A DNA stretch of 64,000 bases from Pseudomonas sp. GL-B-19 (GTDB lineage: Bacteria; Pseudomonadota; Gammaproteobacteria; Pseudomonadales; Pseudomonadaceae): contig NZ_JAHBDK010000021.1 in the NCBI RefSeq assembly GCF_019956415.1, forward strand, positions 1 to 64,000, in the 5' to 3' direction. The translations under genes were made by a program, and so were the position numbers. Shown here piece by piece: positions 53,423 through 62,377 of this stretch. Under the pieces are notes generated by a model. It saw only the letters and a list, made by a program, of their open reading frames with translations, had not been told where the DNA came from and did no database searches. Position 1 is the stretch's first letter. Every line of letters starts with the position of its first letter.

Positions 53423-54374
53423 AAAGCACTGTGGGACAGATCGGAAGGCGCGCAACTCTACTCTTTTTTTCTGACAGGTAAAGCCTAAAAAAACCCAGCA
53501 CGCCCGTCCTAGAGCAAGCGCTCGGGACAATCCACAGAAGCTGTGGATAACTCAGTGGACAACCGCTCTTGAACTCTCGCAAAGCCCTGTGGGACGGGGC
53601 TCGCAGTCAAACTGACGATTTTTTCACCAGTAAAAAAAAGCGATGTTTTTCATTGACTTAAAATTTCAATACAGGCACCCACTACGGCCAGGGCCTGAAT
53701 GACAGTGGGGTTACAGTCTGCGCAACTTATGTGCACAACTCCCTTCGAGGCGGTTATATGGACGCACTTTTTCGGCGCGTTTTTGCGTGACTTCTGGGGA
53801 TAAACCGGGAAAACCCTTGATCCAGGCAGATCGCGCTCCGATGAGTGACTGCAACCACCTGTCGAAATGTGAGCATTTGCAGGGCGCGTTGCGCGGGCTG
53901 ATTTATCTTTTTTGCTAACACACTTCCATTCTCAAATTCAATCGGTTAGTATCCGCGGCGTTAGTACCAAGCTGAAAGTCAATTCTGGTCGAACAAATCC
54001 TCGCGGTCAGCCTTCCCTCAAGAGAAGCCTCCACCGACAAAACAGGATCGACCACCTCGATGGTTTCCAGGTAAACCTTGCGCCAACACAGCCTTCGAAC
54101 AAATGCGAAGGGTGTTGCGAAGCTCACTTACTCTGACCGAACCAGCCTGCAAATTGATCAGGATCTTCACCCCGGGCCCAGAACCTTTGCCCTTGATGTG
54201 TTGCCTGCCCTCCTAAGTACCTACCTGCCAGCCCAAGCGCGCCAATTATCAGCGCTTCAAACTGGCTGCTTTGTTCCAGTCGGGTTCTTCGTTCGACCAA
54301 TGGTGGTCGTCGTCACTGGAACGTTTTAACTTTGCACGGTTCTTATCCGTGTCGCTTGTAGGAACACCCAAATA
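53423..54374. other. Long gene-free region upstream of the 74-residue protein gene
   Basis: This 952-base stretch holds no convincing gene. An inverted pair TCCACAG..CTGTGGA with one perfect DnaA box (TGTGGATAA, 53542-53550) lies near its left end. The right part, from about 53900, could be a long 5' leader of the gene at 54375, since no other rightward target is near. Confidence 0.45.
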
Positions 54375-54599
54375 ATGACTACTCAAATCCATACCCTGGA
54401 TGCAATCCGCACCCTAACCAACGCTTTTGCACCAATGAACTGCCTGATCATGGCTGCTCGCAAAGGCTGCTTCAGTTTCACTCTGGTCAATGAACACGGC
54501 ATCGCTCGTCACAGCGAACGTCTGTACCCCGATCAATACTCCAGCGCAGAACCGCTGCAGGCCGTGATCGAGCGTACCCGCCAGGCATTGATTGCCTGA
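54375..54599 (+). CDS. Small protein of unknown function
   Basis: The 74 residues begin 'MTTQIHTLDAIRTLTNAFAPMNCLIMAARKGCFSFTLVNEHG' and end in an amphipathic helix 'PLQAVIERTRQALIA'. I know similar short Pseudomonas proteins but no function. It starts with ATG and is followed by a clear terminator, which supports a real transcription unit. No signal peptide or membrane span is present. Confidence 0.7.
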   Translation: MTTQIHTLDAIRTLTNAFAPMNCLIMAARKGCFSFTLVNEHGIARHSERLYPDQYSSAEPLQAVIERTRQALIA

Positions 54600-54624
54600 G
54601 ACGCCAGAAAGACTGAAAAACCCA

Positions 54625-54653
54625 AAAGCCCTGCTCAAAAAGCGGGGCTTTTT
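54625..54653 (+). terminator. Intrinsic terminator after the 74-residue protein gene
   Basis: AAGCCCTGCT-caaaa-AGCGGGGCTT stem followed by five T. Confidence 0.85.
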
Positions 54654-54875
54654 ATTGCCCGTTATTTCTCTTTTCGCAGATAGCCGCTAAGCACTAACCG
54701 ATATAACGGTTATAACTCGAAGCTGGAAATATTTTAAAAACATACCTTTACAGCGCGAATATGACACTACACTTCAACTCAAGCGGTCTGATCCGCTTCC
54801 GGCGAGCCTGATTCGATCCACCGCTGCCAACGCTTCCCTCAGGTATCGCCGCCTACTTCATGTTTCGAGGGCTTT

Positions 54876-55358
54876 ATGGGTATCGCTGCCAGCGAACTGT
54901 GCCGTTATGTGATTCGTCCGACATTGATTTACCTCGGACGCCATAGCGCAACTGCCGAATCCTTGCTGCTGGGCATCGCCGCCAGTCAGTCAGCCCTTGG
55001 CTCCGCCCTGCATGACCGCCGTGGACACGGCCTCTACCGAATCGCCGAACCCCGCCACCAGGCACTTTGGGATCACTATCTGGCACTGGACCCCGAACGG
55101 GCGAGCCTTGTCCGCGGCCTGGCCAGCCAACATGCCTTTCTCAGCGGGCCGCACCTGGAATTGACCGTTAACCTGCGTTACGCCACCGCCATCGCCTGGC
55201 TGCTGGTAGAAGAACAGAACACCCCCCTCCCCGCCGCCGATGACTTGTTAGGCATGGCCCGCATCTGGCGTCAGACCTTTCAGCCTCAAGGGCGTCTGCG
55301 CGATTTCACCAGCGCCTGGCAAACCTGTGTTTCACCCCTGAATCAGGTCGCTTGCTGA
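54876..55358 (+). CDS. Lysozyme-like domain protein related to phage virion proteins, apparently without catalytic Glu
   Basis: The 160 residues follow the layout of lysozyme-like domains in phage structural proteins: 'SATAESLLLGIAASQSALG' (phage form 'LLLGTAAQES.LG'), 'HGLYRIAEPRHQALWDHYL' (phage form 'GLYQMEPATH.DIWDNYL'), 'LELTVNLRYATAIAWLLV' and a late 'ARIWRQTFQPQGRLRDFTSAW' (phage form 'W...YNT..G.GT..EF...W'). The usual Glu after 'AAQ' is Ser here, so activity is doubtful. There is no signal peptide. These family forms are from memory. It sits alone before fadL, not in a prophage. Confidence 0.6.
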   Translation: MGIAASELCRYVIRPTLIYLGRHSATAESLLLGIAASQSALGSALHDRRGHGLYRIAEPRHQALWDHYLALDPERASLVRGLASQHAFLSGPHLELTVNLRYATAIAWLLVEEQNTPLPAADDLLGMARIWRQTFQPQGRLRDFTSAWQTCVSPLNQVAC

Positions 55359-55504
55359 CCCACCCATTTCACAAGATCGTGCAATCGGCCGTCAACTTGG
55401 TTGGATTGTCCTACAAAACCGCTCTAACTCAAGGCATTCAGCCTATGGCGCTGGGACGAAAATGTTGGTAATTTTCGCCCCGGTGATCACCTCGAGTTCG
55501 AATA

Positions 55505-56776
55505 ATGAAAAAAGTAATGCTCAAAACCACCCTTAGCCTCGCCGTTACCCTGGCATCCACCCAGATCTTTGCAAGTGGCTTTGCTGTTAACGAACAAAGC
55601 ATCAGCGGGATGGGTACGGGTTTTGCCGGGCGATCTTCCTCTGCCGATGACGCAAGTACAATTTTTGGCAACCCTGCCGGTATGTCCCGCATCAAGCGCG
55701 AACAAGTCACCGGCGGTCTTGCGATGATCGACGCACACACTGACATCAGCGACGCAAGCTCCTTCCCGAACGGCGGCAGCAACGACGGCGACATGGTACC
55801 GCTCATCGCCGTACCTATGGGCTACTACGTCAAGCCAATCGACGACAAGTGGGCCTTCGGTATTGGCGTGTACGCACCGTTCGGTCTGGTGACTGACTAC
55901 GAAAACGGCTTTGCCGGTCGTTACTTCGGTAGCAAGAGCGAAGTAAAAGTCGTCACCCTGCAACCGACTGTCAGCTACGCCTTCAACGACAAGGTTTCCA
56001 TCGGTTTCGGTCCGACCATCAACCACATCAACGGCACCCTGGAATCGAACCTGTCGATCACCCAGGCCGCGCCAGACGGCGAGGTCAAGATCACCGGTGA
56101 CGACACCGCGCTGGGCTACAACATCGGCGTGCTGGTTCAAGCGACCGACAGCACTCGCGTCGGCCTGACCTACCACTCGAAAGTGGATTACACGCTCGAT
56201 GGCAACACCAAGGTCAACTACAACGTACTGGGCTTGATCGGCCAGAACCCGAACCAGAAATACGACGCTTCGCTGGACGTGACCACGCCTGAATCGGTGG
56301 ACTTCTCGGTCACTCACCAGCTCAACGACCAGTGGACTCTTTACGCAGGCAGCACCTGGACTCGCTGGAGCCGCCTGAAAGAAATCACCGTTGAAAACAG
56401 TGGTGTTCCAACTGTCCTGAACGGCCAATTCGGTACCATCACCGAAGAACAGAACTGGCACGACACCTGGGCTCACGCCATCGGCGCGGCCTACCAGCTG
56501 AACAAGCAATGGGTACTGCGTGGCGGTCTGTCCGTTGACCAGGCACCAACCAACAACGTTGACCGCTCCCCACGCATCCCGACAGGTGATCGCAAGGCAT
56601 TCAGTCTGGGCGCCGGTTGGAGCCCGACCGACGACCTGACCATCGACCTGGCGTATTCGTACCTGCGCGAAGAGTCGGTCAAGATCAACAACAGCAACGA
56701 CCGTGGCCAGACCTACAACGCCAAGTATGAAAACTCGGCGAACGGTTTCGGTCTCGGCGCGACCTACCGCTTCTGA
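55505..56776 (+). CDS. fadL: FadL-family outer-membrane fatty-acid/hydrocarbon transporter
   Basis: A 14-strand outer-membrane barrel with an N-terminal hatch that takes up long-chain fatty acids or other hydrophobic compounds. The 423 residues have a signal peptide (cleavage at 'IFA-SGFAVNEQS'), the NPAG motif in 'STIFGNPAGMSRI', and a terminal Phe. The ATG at 55505 follows a weak site. It is a single unit closed by a strong terminator. Pseudomonas often has several paralogs, so substrate range is open. Confidence 0.92.
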   Translation: MKKVMLKTTLSLAVTLASTQIFASGFAVNEQSISGMGTGFAGRSSSADDASTIFGNPAGMSRIKREQVTGGLAMIDAHTDISDASSFPNGGSNDGDMVPLIAVPMGYYVKPIDDKWAFGIGVYAPFGLVTDYENGFAGRYFGSKSEVKVVTLQPTVSYAFNDKVSIGFGPTINHINGTLESNLSITQAAPDGEVKITGDDTALGYNIGVLVQATDSTRVGLTYHSKVDYTLDGNTKVNYNVLGLIGQNPNQKYDASLDVTTPESVDFSVTHQLNDQWTLYAGSTWTRWSRLKEITVENSGVPTVLNGQFGTITEEQNWHDTWAHAIGAAYQLNKQWVLRGGLSVDQAPTNNVDRSPRIPTGDRKAFSLGAGWSPTDDLTIDLAYSYLREESVKINNSNDRGQTYNAKYENSANGFGLGATYRF

Positions 56777-56814
56777 TGACTCACGGCCAGCCTGAACCAC
56801 TCGCCGACTGAATC

Positions 56815-56853
56815 AAAAAAGCCCCGCTCTCTGCTACAGAGGCGGGGCTTTTT
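56815..56853. terminator. Bidirectional terminator between fadL and the glutathione peroxidase gene
   Basis: AAAAAGCCCCGC / GCGGGGCTTTTT with an internal CTCT/AGAG extension gives a stem usable in both directions between convergent genes. Confidence 0.88.
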
Positions 56854-56865
56854 AGTGGGCGTTGA

Positions 56866-57417
56866 TCAGGGTTGGGAAGCCAGGGCTTGCTCCACCGCTG
56901 CAATGAACTCGGGATCATCGGGTTTGGTCAGGCTGGAAAAATTTGCGATGACCTGGCCCTTGCGATCGACCACATATTTGTAGAAATTCCACTTCGGCGC
57001 GCTGGTCTGTTTGGCCAGGACCTTGAACAGATGCGTCGCGTCTTCACCTCGCACTGCCTGCGGTTCGGTCATGGTGAAGGTCACGCCGTAGTTCACGTAA
57101 CAGACCTTGGCGGTCTCGGCGGTGTCCTTGGACTCTTGCTTAAAGTCATTCGATGGAACGCCAATCACCTCCAGCCCCTGCCCCTTGAATCGCTGATTGA
57201 GCGCCTCAAGGCTCTTGAACTGCGGGGCGAAACCGCAGTGGCTCGCGGTATTGACTACCACCAGCGGTTTACCCTCAAACCGCTGGCACAGGTCGATGAA
57301 TTCTTTGGCGCGCAGCTTTTGCAATGAGCCTTGCAACAGCTCCGGGCACTCGCCCGCCTGAGCCAGCCCGGTAAACGCCACCAGCAACGCGGGGACTGCA
57401 ATCCAGCGCTTCAACAT
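56866..57417 (-). CDS. Glutathione peroxidase family protein, exported
   Basis: Reduces peroxides; bacterial Cys forms generally use thioredoxin. The 183 residues start with a signal peptide ('[11 protein letters not shown]'), placing it in the periplasm, which is less usual for this family. '[20 protein letters not shown]' holds the peroxidatic Cys, and '[18 protein letters not shown]' the family's WNF motif. ATG at 57417 gives the signal peptide; the frame extends to 57483 without one. It lies 55 bases after the 40-residue gene and may end the marR operon. Confidence 0.9.
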   Translation of the reverse strand: MLKRWIAVPALLVAFTGLAQAGECPELLQGSLQKLRAKEFIDLCQRFEGKPLVVVNTASHCGFAPQFKSLEALNQRFKGQGLEVIGVPSNDFKQESKDTAETAKVCYVNYGVTFTMTEPQAVRGEDATHLFKVLAKQTSAPKWNFYKYVVDRKGQVIANFSSLTKPDDPEFIAAVEQALASQP

Positions 57418-57472
57418 GTCGGTGCATCCTTGATAAATCGTCAAAAACGAAGTTACTCGCCCTCGCCACTCG

Positions 57473-57595
57473 CTAGCAAGCACCCATGCCCAACTGCATC
57501 AGCGCCAGCCCGCCCTGATGCCAGCCCCACCACGACAACGCCAGCAGCAAGGCGCAGACGGCCGCTACAGCGATCCGCGGCCAAAGACGGTTCAT
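57473..57595 (-). CDS. 40-residue single-span membrane protein coupled to the MFS gene
   Basis: The frame reads M-N-R-L-W-P-R then a hydrophobic helix (about 8-24) rich in Trp ('[10 protein letters not shown]') and ends 'LMQLGMGAC'. Its ATG overlaps the MFS stop codon by four bases (ATGA), the pattern of translational coupling, and I recall similar short proteins in other pseudomonads. Function is unknown; it could be a small partner of the transporter. The C-terminal Cys could be exposed on either side. Confidence 0.65.
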   Translation of the reverse strand: MNRLWPRIAVAAVCALLLALSWWGWHQGGLALMQLGMGAC

Positions 57596-58800
57596 ATCGC
57601 ACTCATCTGTGATTGAAGCCGCGCTACCGGCCGCTCACGCACCGGCCAGTTCAGGGCTGCTGCCAACAGGCTCAAGAGAATTGCCACTTGCCAGATCAAG
57701 TCATAGCTCCCGGTTCGGTCATACACCACCCCGCCCAACCAGCCGCCGAGAAACGAGCCAAGCTGGTGAAACAGGAAAACAATCCCACCGAGCATGGACA
57801 GGTTTCGCACACCAAACAAGGTCGCCACCGTGCCGTTGGTCAACGGCACCGTCGACAGCCACAGAAACCCCATGGCCATGCCGAACAGGTACGCCGTGGT
57901 CGTCGTCACCGGCGCCCACAGGAATAGCGCAATCACCACCGCCCGCAGCAAGTACAGACCAGTCAGCAAGCGCGGTTTCGACATACGCCCGCCGAGCCAG
58001 CCGGCGGTGTACGTACCGAAGATGTTGAACAACCCGATCAGCGCCAGCACCGTGGTGCCGACGGTGGCCGGAAGGTGTTGATCCACCAGATAAGCCGGCA
58101 AATGCACCCCGATGAACACCACCTGGAAACCGCACACGAAGAAGCCGAACGCCAACAGCCAAAACCCCGAGTGAGAGCAAGCTTCATGTAGCGCTTCGGA
58201 GAGGGTTTGTTCATGGCCGAGAACCGGCAATGGTTTGTCCTTGAGCATGCTCACCAGCGGCACGATCAACGCCACCAACAGGCCCAGCACCAGCAACGCG
58301 GCGGACCAGCCGAGCCAACCGATCAAGCCCAACGTGCCCGGCAACATCGCGAACTGACCGAACGAACCGGCCGCACTGGCGATGCCCATGCCCATGCTGC
58401 GCTTCTCGGGTGGCACCGCACGGCCGACCACGCCGAGGATCACCGAGAACGAGGTGCCGGACAGGCCGATGCCGATCAACAGGCCGGCACTCAGGGACAG
58501 TGTCACGGCGGAATCAGACAGCCCCATGAACACCAGGCCCAGGGCATACAGAACGCCACCGACCAGCACCACTTTCGCCGCACCGAAGCGGTCGGCCAGC
58601 GCACCGGTGAAGGGCTGCGCCAGGCCCCAGATCAGATTCTGCAAGGCGATGGCAAACGCAAAGGTCTGACGCCCCCAGCCGAACTCGGCACTCATCGGCG
58701 CCAGAAACAGCCCGAAGCCGTGGCGCACGCCCAATGACAACGCAAGAATCAGCGCACTCCCCAACAACACCCAACCGCAAGTACGCCACATCGATGTCAT
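57592..58800 (-). CDS. MFS transporter (monocarboxylate-porter-like)
   Basis: A 402-residue, 12-span transporter. 'GVRHGFGLFLAPMSAEFGWGRQTFAFAIALQNLIWGLAQPFTGALADRFGAAKVV' is typical of the MCT/OFA-like branch. GGGGAATAAG precedes the ATG at 58800. A perfect 16-bp palindrome (58817-58832) lies just upstream and is nearly identical to one at the marR start. The substrate is unknown. Confidence 0.9.
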   Translation of the reverse strand: MTSMWRTCGWVLLGSALILALSLGVRHGFGLFLAPMSAEFGWGRQTFAFAIALQNLIWGLAQPFTGALADRFGAAKVVLVGGVLYALGLVFMGLSDSAVTLSLSAGLLIGIGLSGTSFSVILGVVGRAVPPEKRSMGMGIASAAGSFGQFAMLPGTLGLIGWLGWSAALLVLGLLVALIVPLVSMLKDKPLPVLGHEQTLSEALHEACSHSGFWLLAFGFFVCGFQVVFIGVHLPAYLVDQHLPATVGTTVLALIGLFNIFGTYTAGWLGGRMSKPRLLTGLYLLRAVVIALFLWAPVTTTTAYLFGMAMGFLWLSTVPLTNGTVATLFGVRNLSMLGGIVFLFHQLGSFLGGWLGGVVYDRTGSYDLIWQVAILLSLLAAALNWPVRERPVARLQSQMSAI

Positions 58801-58816
58801 TTCTTATTCCCCGGTA

Positions 58817-58832
58817 GCGGGTATATACCCGC
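58817..58832. promoter_or_regulatory. MarR-type operator before the MFS gene
   Basis: GCGGGTATATACCCGC, a perfect 16-bp palindrome 17 bases upstream of the MFS start, in the 53-base marR-MFS gap. Confidence 0.7.
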
Positions 58833-58853
58833 TTAAGATCGGAAAAACCGGCT

Positions 58854-59258
58854 TCAGGCCAGTTCATCCAGCAGTCGCAGCAAGGTTTCACGTTTCTCGG
58901 CGCCCAATCGATCAATCAACCGTTGCTGGGCCGCTTCCCAGGCCGGCAAAGCGGCCTTCAGACGTTCGGCACCGGCCTCGGTCAGTCGGACGATGCGATT
59001 ACGCATGTCCTCGCCCTCGACCAACATCACCAACCCTTCGCCTTCCAGCACCCGTAAGTTGCGCCCGAGGGTGCTGCGGTCCAGGCCCATGGCTTCGGCG
59101 AGGGTGGAGATACTCGGTTGATCCAGACGCTGTAAATTGCACAGCAAAGAATACTGGGCAACGTTGATCCCGAAGCCGTCGAGAGCGCCGTCGTAATGCC
59201 TGCTGACGCCACGGGCGGCGCGACGCAGGTTGATGCATAAACATTGGGAGTCGAGCAT
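58854..59258 (-). CDS. MarR-family transcriptional regulator
   Basis: The 134 residues carry a winged helix (about 35-100, 'PSISTLAEAMGLDRSTLGRNLRVLEGEGLVMLVEGEDMRNRIVRLTEAG') between dimerising helices. ATG at 59258 was chosen; the longer frame to 59501 overlaps promoter DNA. A near-perfect copy of the operator at 58817-58832 covers its own start region, so it probably represses itself and the MFS gene. Two Cys in 'DSQCLCINL' near the N-terminus could sense oxidants, as in OhrR-like members, but that is speculation. Confidence 0.9.
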   Translation of the reverse strand: MLDSQCLCINLRRAARGVSRHYDGALDGFGINVAQYSLLCNLQRLDQPSISTLAEAMGLDRSTLGRNLRVLEGEGLVMLVEGEDMRNRIVRLTEAGAERLKAALPAWEAAQQRLIDRLGAEKRETLLRLLDELA

Positions 59259-59261
59259 GGT

Positions 59262-59277
59262 GCGTGTATATACCCGC
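59262..59277. promoter_or_regulatory. MarR-type operator at the marR start
   Basis: GCGTGTATATACCCGC, 15 of 16 bases identical to the palindrome at 58817-58832, begins four bases upstream of the marR start codon. Confidence 0.68.
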
Positions 59278-59356
59278 GGTTGTATTAAATCAAGATATCG
59301 ATGTGTCTGATGGACCGTATTCGCGAGCGGGGCCGGTACTTTTACCACAGGAGCCG

Positions 59357-60088
59357 TCAGACCAACGCCAATCCTATCAGCACCGCCGTCTCCAGTAACT
59401 CCAGCATCGCCCCGGCCGTGTCCCCTGTCGTCCCGCCCAATCGACGCAACATCACCTGCCGCAGCCACGCAAAAACCACTGCCGCCAGCACAAGCGCCCA
59501 AACCCCACTCAGACCTGCAATCAAAACACAGCCCAACGCACTGACCACCAACACCTGTTTACCCGCCAATCGCGGCAGATGATCAGCCAGCGCCTGCCCC
59601 AGTCCGCCCGCGCGCACATACGGCGTGGCCAGAAACAAACCCAGCATCGCGCTACGGCCGATCAGCGGAACGATGATCAAGAACACACCGTGCTGCTGCT
59701 CGATCAATGCCAGCAACGCCGCGAACTTCAGCAACAACACCAACACCAGCGTCACCACCGCAATCGGTCCGCTGCGCGGGTCTTTCATGATCGTCAGCGT
59801 ACGTTCCCGGTCGCCAAATCCGCCGAGCCATGCGTCGGCGCTATCGGCCAGACCGTCCAGGTGCAACGCCCCGCTGAGCAGAACCCAAACCGTCAGCAAC
59901 AACGCGGCATGCAGCAACAATGGCGTACCCAGTAACAGCCAATTCAGTGCCCATAGAATCGCGCCGAACAACAGCCCCACCAGCGGATAAAACAACAGCG
60001 AACGGCCCAATTCCAGAGGCGTCGGCATGCCGGGCAGGCGAATCGGCAGACTGCTCAAAAATTGCAGGGCAATCCAGAATGGCAGCAT
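59357..60088 (-). CDS. cobS: Adenosylcobinamide-GDP ribazoletransferase (cobalamin synthase)
   Basis: Inner-membrane enzyme joining adenosylcobinamide-GDP and alpha-ribazole, the last assembly step of B12 (also called CobV). The 243 residues have several spans, 'ALQFLSSLPIRLP' near the start and the acidic 'GALHLDGLADSADAWLGG....ER.L.IMKDPRSGPIAV' active-site block. It is the last gene of the leftward cob operon, directly after cobC. Confidence 0.95.
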   Translation of the reverse strand: MLPFWIALQFLSSLPIRLPGMPTPLELGRSLLFYPLVGLLFGAILWALNWLLLGTPLLLHAALLLTVWVLLSGALHLDGLADSADAWLGGFGDRERTLTIMKDPRSGPIAVVTLVLVLLLKFAALLALIEQQHGVFLIIVPLIGRSAMLGLFLATPYVRAGGLGQALADHLPRLAGKQVLVVSALGCVLIAGLSGVWALVLAAVVFAWLRQVMLRRLGGTTGDTAGAMLELLETAVLIGLALV

Positions 60089-60090
60089 GG

Positions 60091-60666
60091 TCAGATCGCT
60101 TCCTTGAGAATAACGCCGGGTTCGACGCTCAACGAAAACAACGAGCCATGAGCGACTTCGACATTGAGTAACTGCTCGCGCGGCAAACCCCGGGCTTGCG
60201 CCAGCAACAAACGCATGACCCCACCATGGCTGATCAACAGAATCCGCTCGCCAGCATAAGCAACAACCAGTCGTTCAATGGCCGCCACTACCCGTTTGGA
60301 AAAGTCCGCCACCCGCTCACCGTCCGGCGGCGTAAACGAATAAGGATCAGCCCAGAACAGGCCCAATGCTTCGGCATCGGTTTCCATCAACGCCGCAGCG
60401 CTCTGCCCTTCCCAGGCACCGAAGTGCATTTCTTGCAGGTCTTTTTCCAAGTGCACCGGCAATCCCAGTTGCTCGCCGAGCTCTTCAGCAAACCGTGCAC
60501 AACGCTGTAATGGCGAGCTGACCAAACGATCCCATGGCCCCTGCTCGATCACCGCCGCGCGCATCTGCTCCCAGCCTTTTGCGGTCAGTGCGTCATCGAG
60601 ACTGCCGCGCAACCCGCCACCGAGTTCGGTCTCGCCATGTCGCAACAGGTCCAGACGCAACGTCAT
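60091..60666 (-). CDS. cobC: Alpha-ribazole phosphatase family protein
   Basis: Histidine phosphatase that removes phosphate from alpha-ribazole-5'-phosphate. The 191 residues begin '[16 protein letters not shown]' with the RHG catalytic motif and include '[10 protein letters not shown]' and '[13 protein letters not shown]'. ATG at 60666 overlaps the cobT stop by four bases. Confidence 0.93.
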   Translation of the reverse strand: MTLRLDLLRHGETELGGGLRGSLDDALTAKGWEQMRAAVIEQGPWDRLVSSPLQRCARFAEELGEQLGLPVHLEKDLQEMHFGAWEGQSAAALMETDAEALGLFWADPYSFTPPDGERVADFSKRVVAAIERLVVAYAGERILLISHGGVMRLLLAQARGLPREQLLNVEVAHGSLFSLSVEPGVILKEAI

Positions 60667-61718
60667 GCCGGACGGTCCGCAACGGCCGCTTCGGCGAAGG
60701 TCGCCATCTGCCCGTGAAGATCGCAGGCCAGACGCAACAACGGCACGGCCAGCGCAGCACCGCTGCCCTCGCCCAGGCGCAGACCAAGATCCAGCAACGG
60801 TTCGGCGTTCAGGGTTTCCAGCACATGACGATGGCCAGGCTCGGCGCCACGATGACCGAACAGCAGCCACTCACGACAATCAGGATTCAAACGCACCGCC
60901 ACCAATGCCGCGACACTGCAAATGAACCCATCGACCAGCACCGCCACGCCATCCTGCGCACACGCCAGATACGCGCCAACCAGCGCGGCAATTTCAAAGC
61001 CGCCGAGGTTGAACAGCGTCTGCAAAGCGTCCCCGCGCTGAGCACTGTGCAGCGCCAACGCACGCTCGATAACCTGAGCTTTGTGACTGACGCCCGCCGC
61101 GTCCAGACCGGTGCCCGGCCCGGCCAGATGCACCACCGGGCAATCGAGCAAGGCACAGGCCAATGCACTGGCTGCGGTAGTGTTGCCGATGCCCATTTCA
61201 CCGCCGATAAACAACTGCACCCCGGCTGCGATGGCGCGCTGCACGCTGTCACGACCTGCCTGCAATGCCAGTTCGCCCTGGGCCGTCGTCATGGCCGGGC
61301 CTTTGACGAAATTCGCCGTGCCGGGGCCAACGTTCAAGTGGCGCACACCAGGCAGATTCAAGGTTGGCGTGACCGTGCCCAGATCCACCACCTCAAGGGA
61401 AGCGCCCAACTGTCGCGCCAATACACTGATCGCCGCACCGCCGTTGACGAAGTTGTGCAGCATCTGCCCGGTGACTTCCTGAGGAAACGCCGACACGCCT
61501 TCAGCCACGACACCATGGTCACCGGCAAAAATCGCGATCCACAGGTGATCCAGACTCGGCTTGACCTGCCCCTGCAACCCGGCCAATTGCACCGCCACTG
61601 ATTCCAGTTGGCCGAGGGAGCCGGCTGGTTTGGTCAGTTGCTGTTGGCGCGCCTGCGCCTGTTCGACGGCTTGCGCATTGATCGGCTTGCACGGGTTCAG
61701 CCACCAGGATTGAGTCAT
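60663..61718 (-). CDS. cobT: Nicotinate-nucleotide-dimethylbenzimidazole phosphoribosyltransferase
   Basis: Activates the lower ligand of B12 by making alpha-ribazole phosphate. The 351 residues match the family, with '[12 protein letters not shown]', '[21 protein letters not shown]', '[14 protein letters not shown]' and the catalytic Glu in '[11 protein letters not shown]'. ATG at 61718 overlaps the cobU stop. Confidence 0.97.
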   Translation of the reverse strand: MTQSWWLNPCKPINAQAVEQAQARQQQLTKPAGSLGQLESVAVQLAGLQGQVKPSLDHLWIAIFAGDHGVVAEGVSAFPQEVTGQMLHNFVNGGAAISVLARQLGASLEVVDLGTVTPTLNLPGVRHLNVGPGTANFVKGPAMTTAQGELALQAGRDSVQRAIAAGVQLFIGGEMGIGNTTAASALACALLDCPVVHLAGPGTGLDAAGVSHKAQVIERALALHSAQRGDALQTLFNLGGFEIAALVGAYLACAQDGVAVLVDGFICSVAALVAVRLNPDCREWLLFGHRGAEPGHRHVLETLNAEPLLDLGLRLGEGSGAALAVPLLRLACDLHGQMATFAEAAVADRPA

Positions 61719-62236
61719 AACGCAGTTCCTTTCAAAGTCAGGGGCAGGCCAGCGACGGTCAGGACGACACGCTGGCAGCGCTCGGCCAACGCTTGATGCA
61801 GCCAACCGGCTTCATCGACGTAGCGGCGAGTCAATTCGCCCAACGGCACGACACCCATTCCGGTCTCGTTGCTGACAAAAATGATTTCACCCGGCAACGA
61901 GGCCAGGCAGTCCAACAGGGCTTCGCGTTCAGCGTTGAGGCGTTCGGCGTCATCGAGCATCAGTAGATTGGTCATCCACAGCGTCAGGCAATCCACCAGC
62001 AGGCAGCGGTTGGCACGTGCGGTTTCGCGCAGGACGCGGGCGAGTTCGACCGGTTCTTCGATCAATGCCCATTCGGCGGGACGCCGGGCGCGGTGATGGG
62101 CGACGCGGTCGTTCATTTCGCCGTCCAGCGGTTGGCTGGTGGCGATGTAGGTCACGGCCAGTTGGCTGTCGGTGGCGAGTTTTTCGGCCAGACGACTTTT
62201 GCCGGAGCGGGCGCCGCCGAGAATCAGTTGGAGCAT
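61715..62236 (-). CDS. cobU: Adenosylcobinamide kinase/guanylyltransferase
   Basis: Phosphorylates adenosylcobinamide and adds GMP. The 173 residues start '[17 protein letters not shown]' (P-loop) and include '[16 protein letters not shown]' with the guanylylated His, '[14 protein letters not shown]' and '[12 protein letters not shown]'. ATG at 62236 has AAAGG at better spacing than ATG at 62242. A REP pair lies between it and cobQ. Confidence 0.96.
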   Translation of the reverse strand: MLQLILGGARSGKSRLAEKLATDSQLAVTYIATSQPLDGEMNDRVAHHRARRPAEWALIEEPVELARVLRETARANRCLLVDCLTLWMTNLLMLDDAERLNAEREALLDCLASLPGEIIFVSNETGMGVVPLGELTRRYVDEAGWLHQALAERCQRVVLTVAGLPLTLKGTAL

Positions 62237-62273
62237 GGTCATTTACCTTTAAATGGCGGCGTTGCGACTGGCC

Positions 62274-62370
62274 TCATCGCGAGCAGGCTCACTCCCACAG
62301 TGGGTCGATGGCGAACACAAAATTTATATTCACTGGCGATCCAATGTAGGAGTGAGCCTGCTCGCGATGA
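62274..62370. repeat. REP pair inside the cob operon
   Basis: Facing arms of the 'GTGGGAGTGAGCCTGC' family (right arm 'TGTAGGAGTGAGCCTGC') fill the cobQ-cobU gap. Confidence 0.87.
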
Positions 62371-62377
62371 ATTCACC

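Noticed and set aside
53912..54329. Two overlapping short rightward frames in the long gap before 54375
   Set aside because: No ribosome-binding sites, no hydrophobic or domain pattern, and composition unlike coding sequence; treated as possible leader RNA instead.
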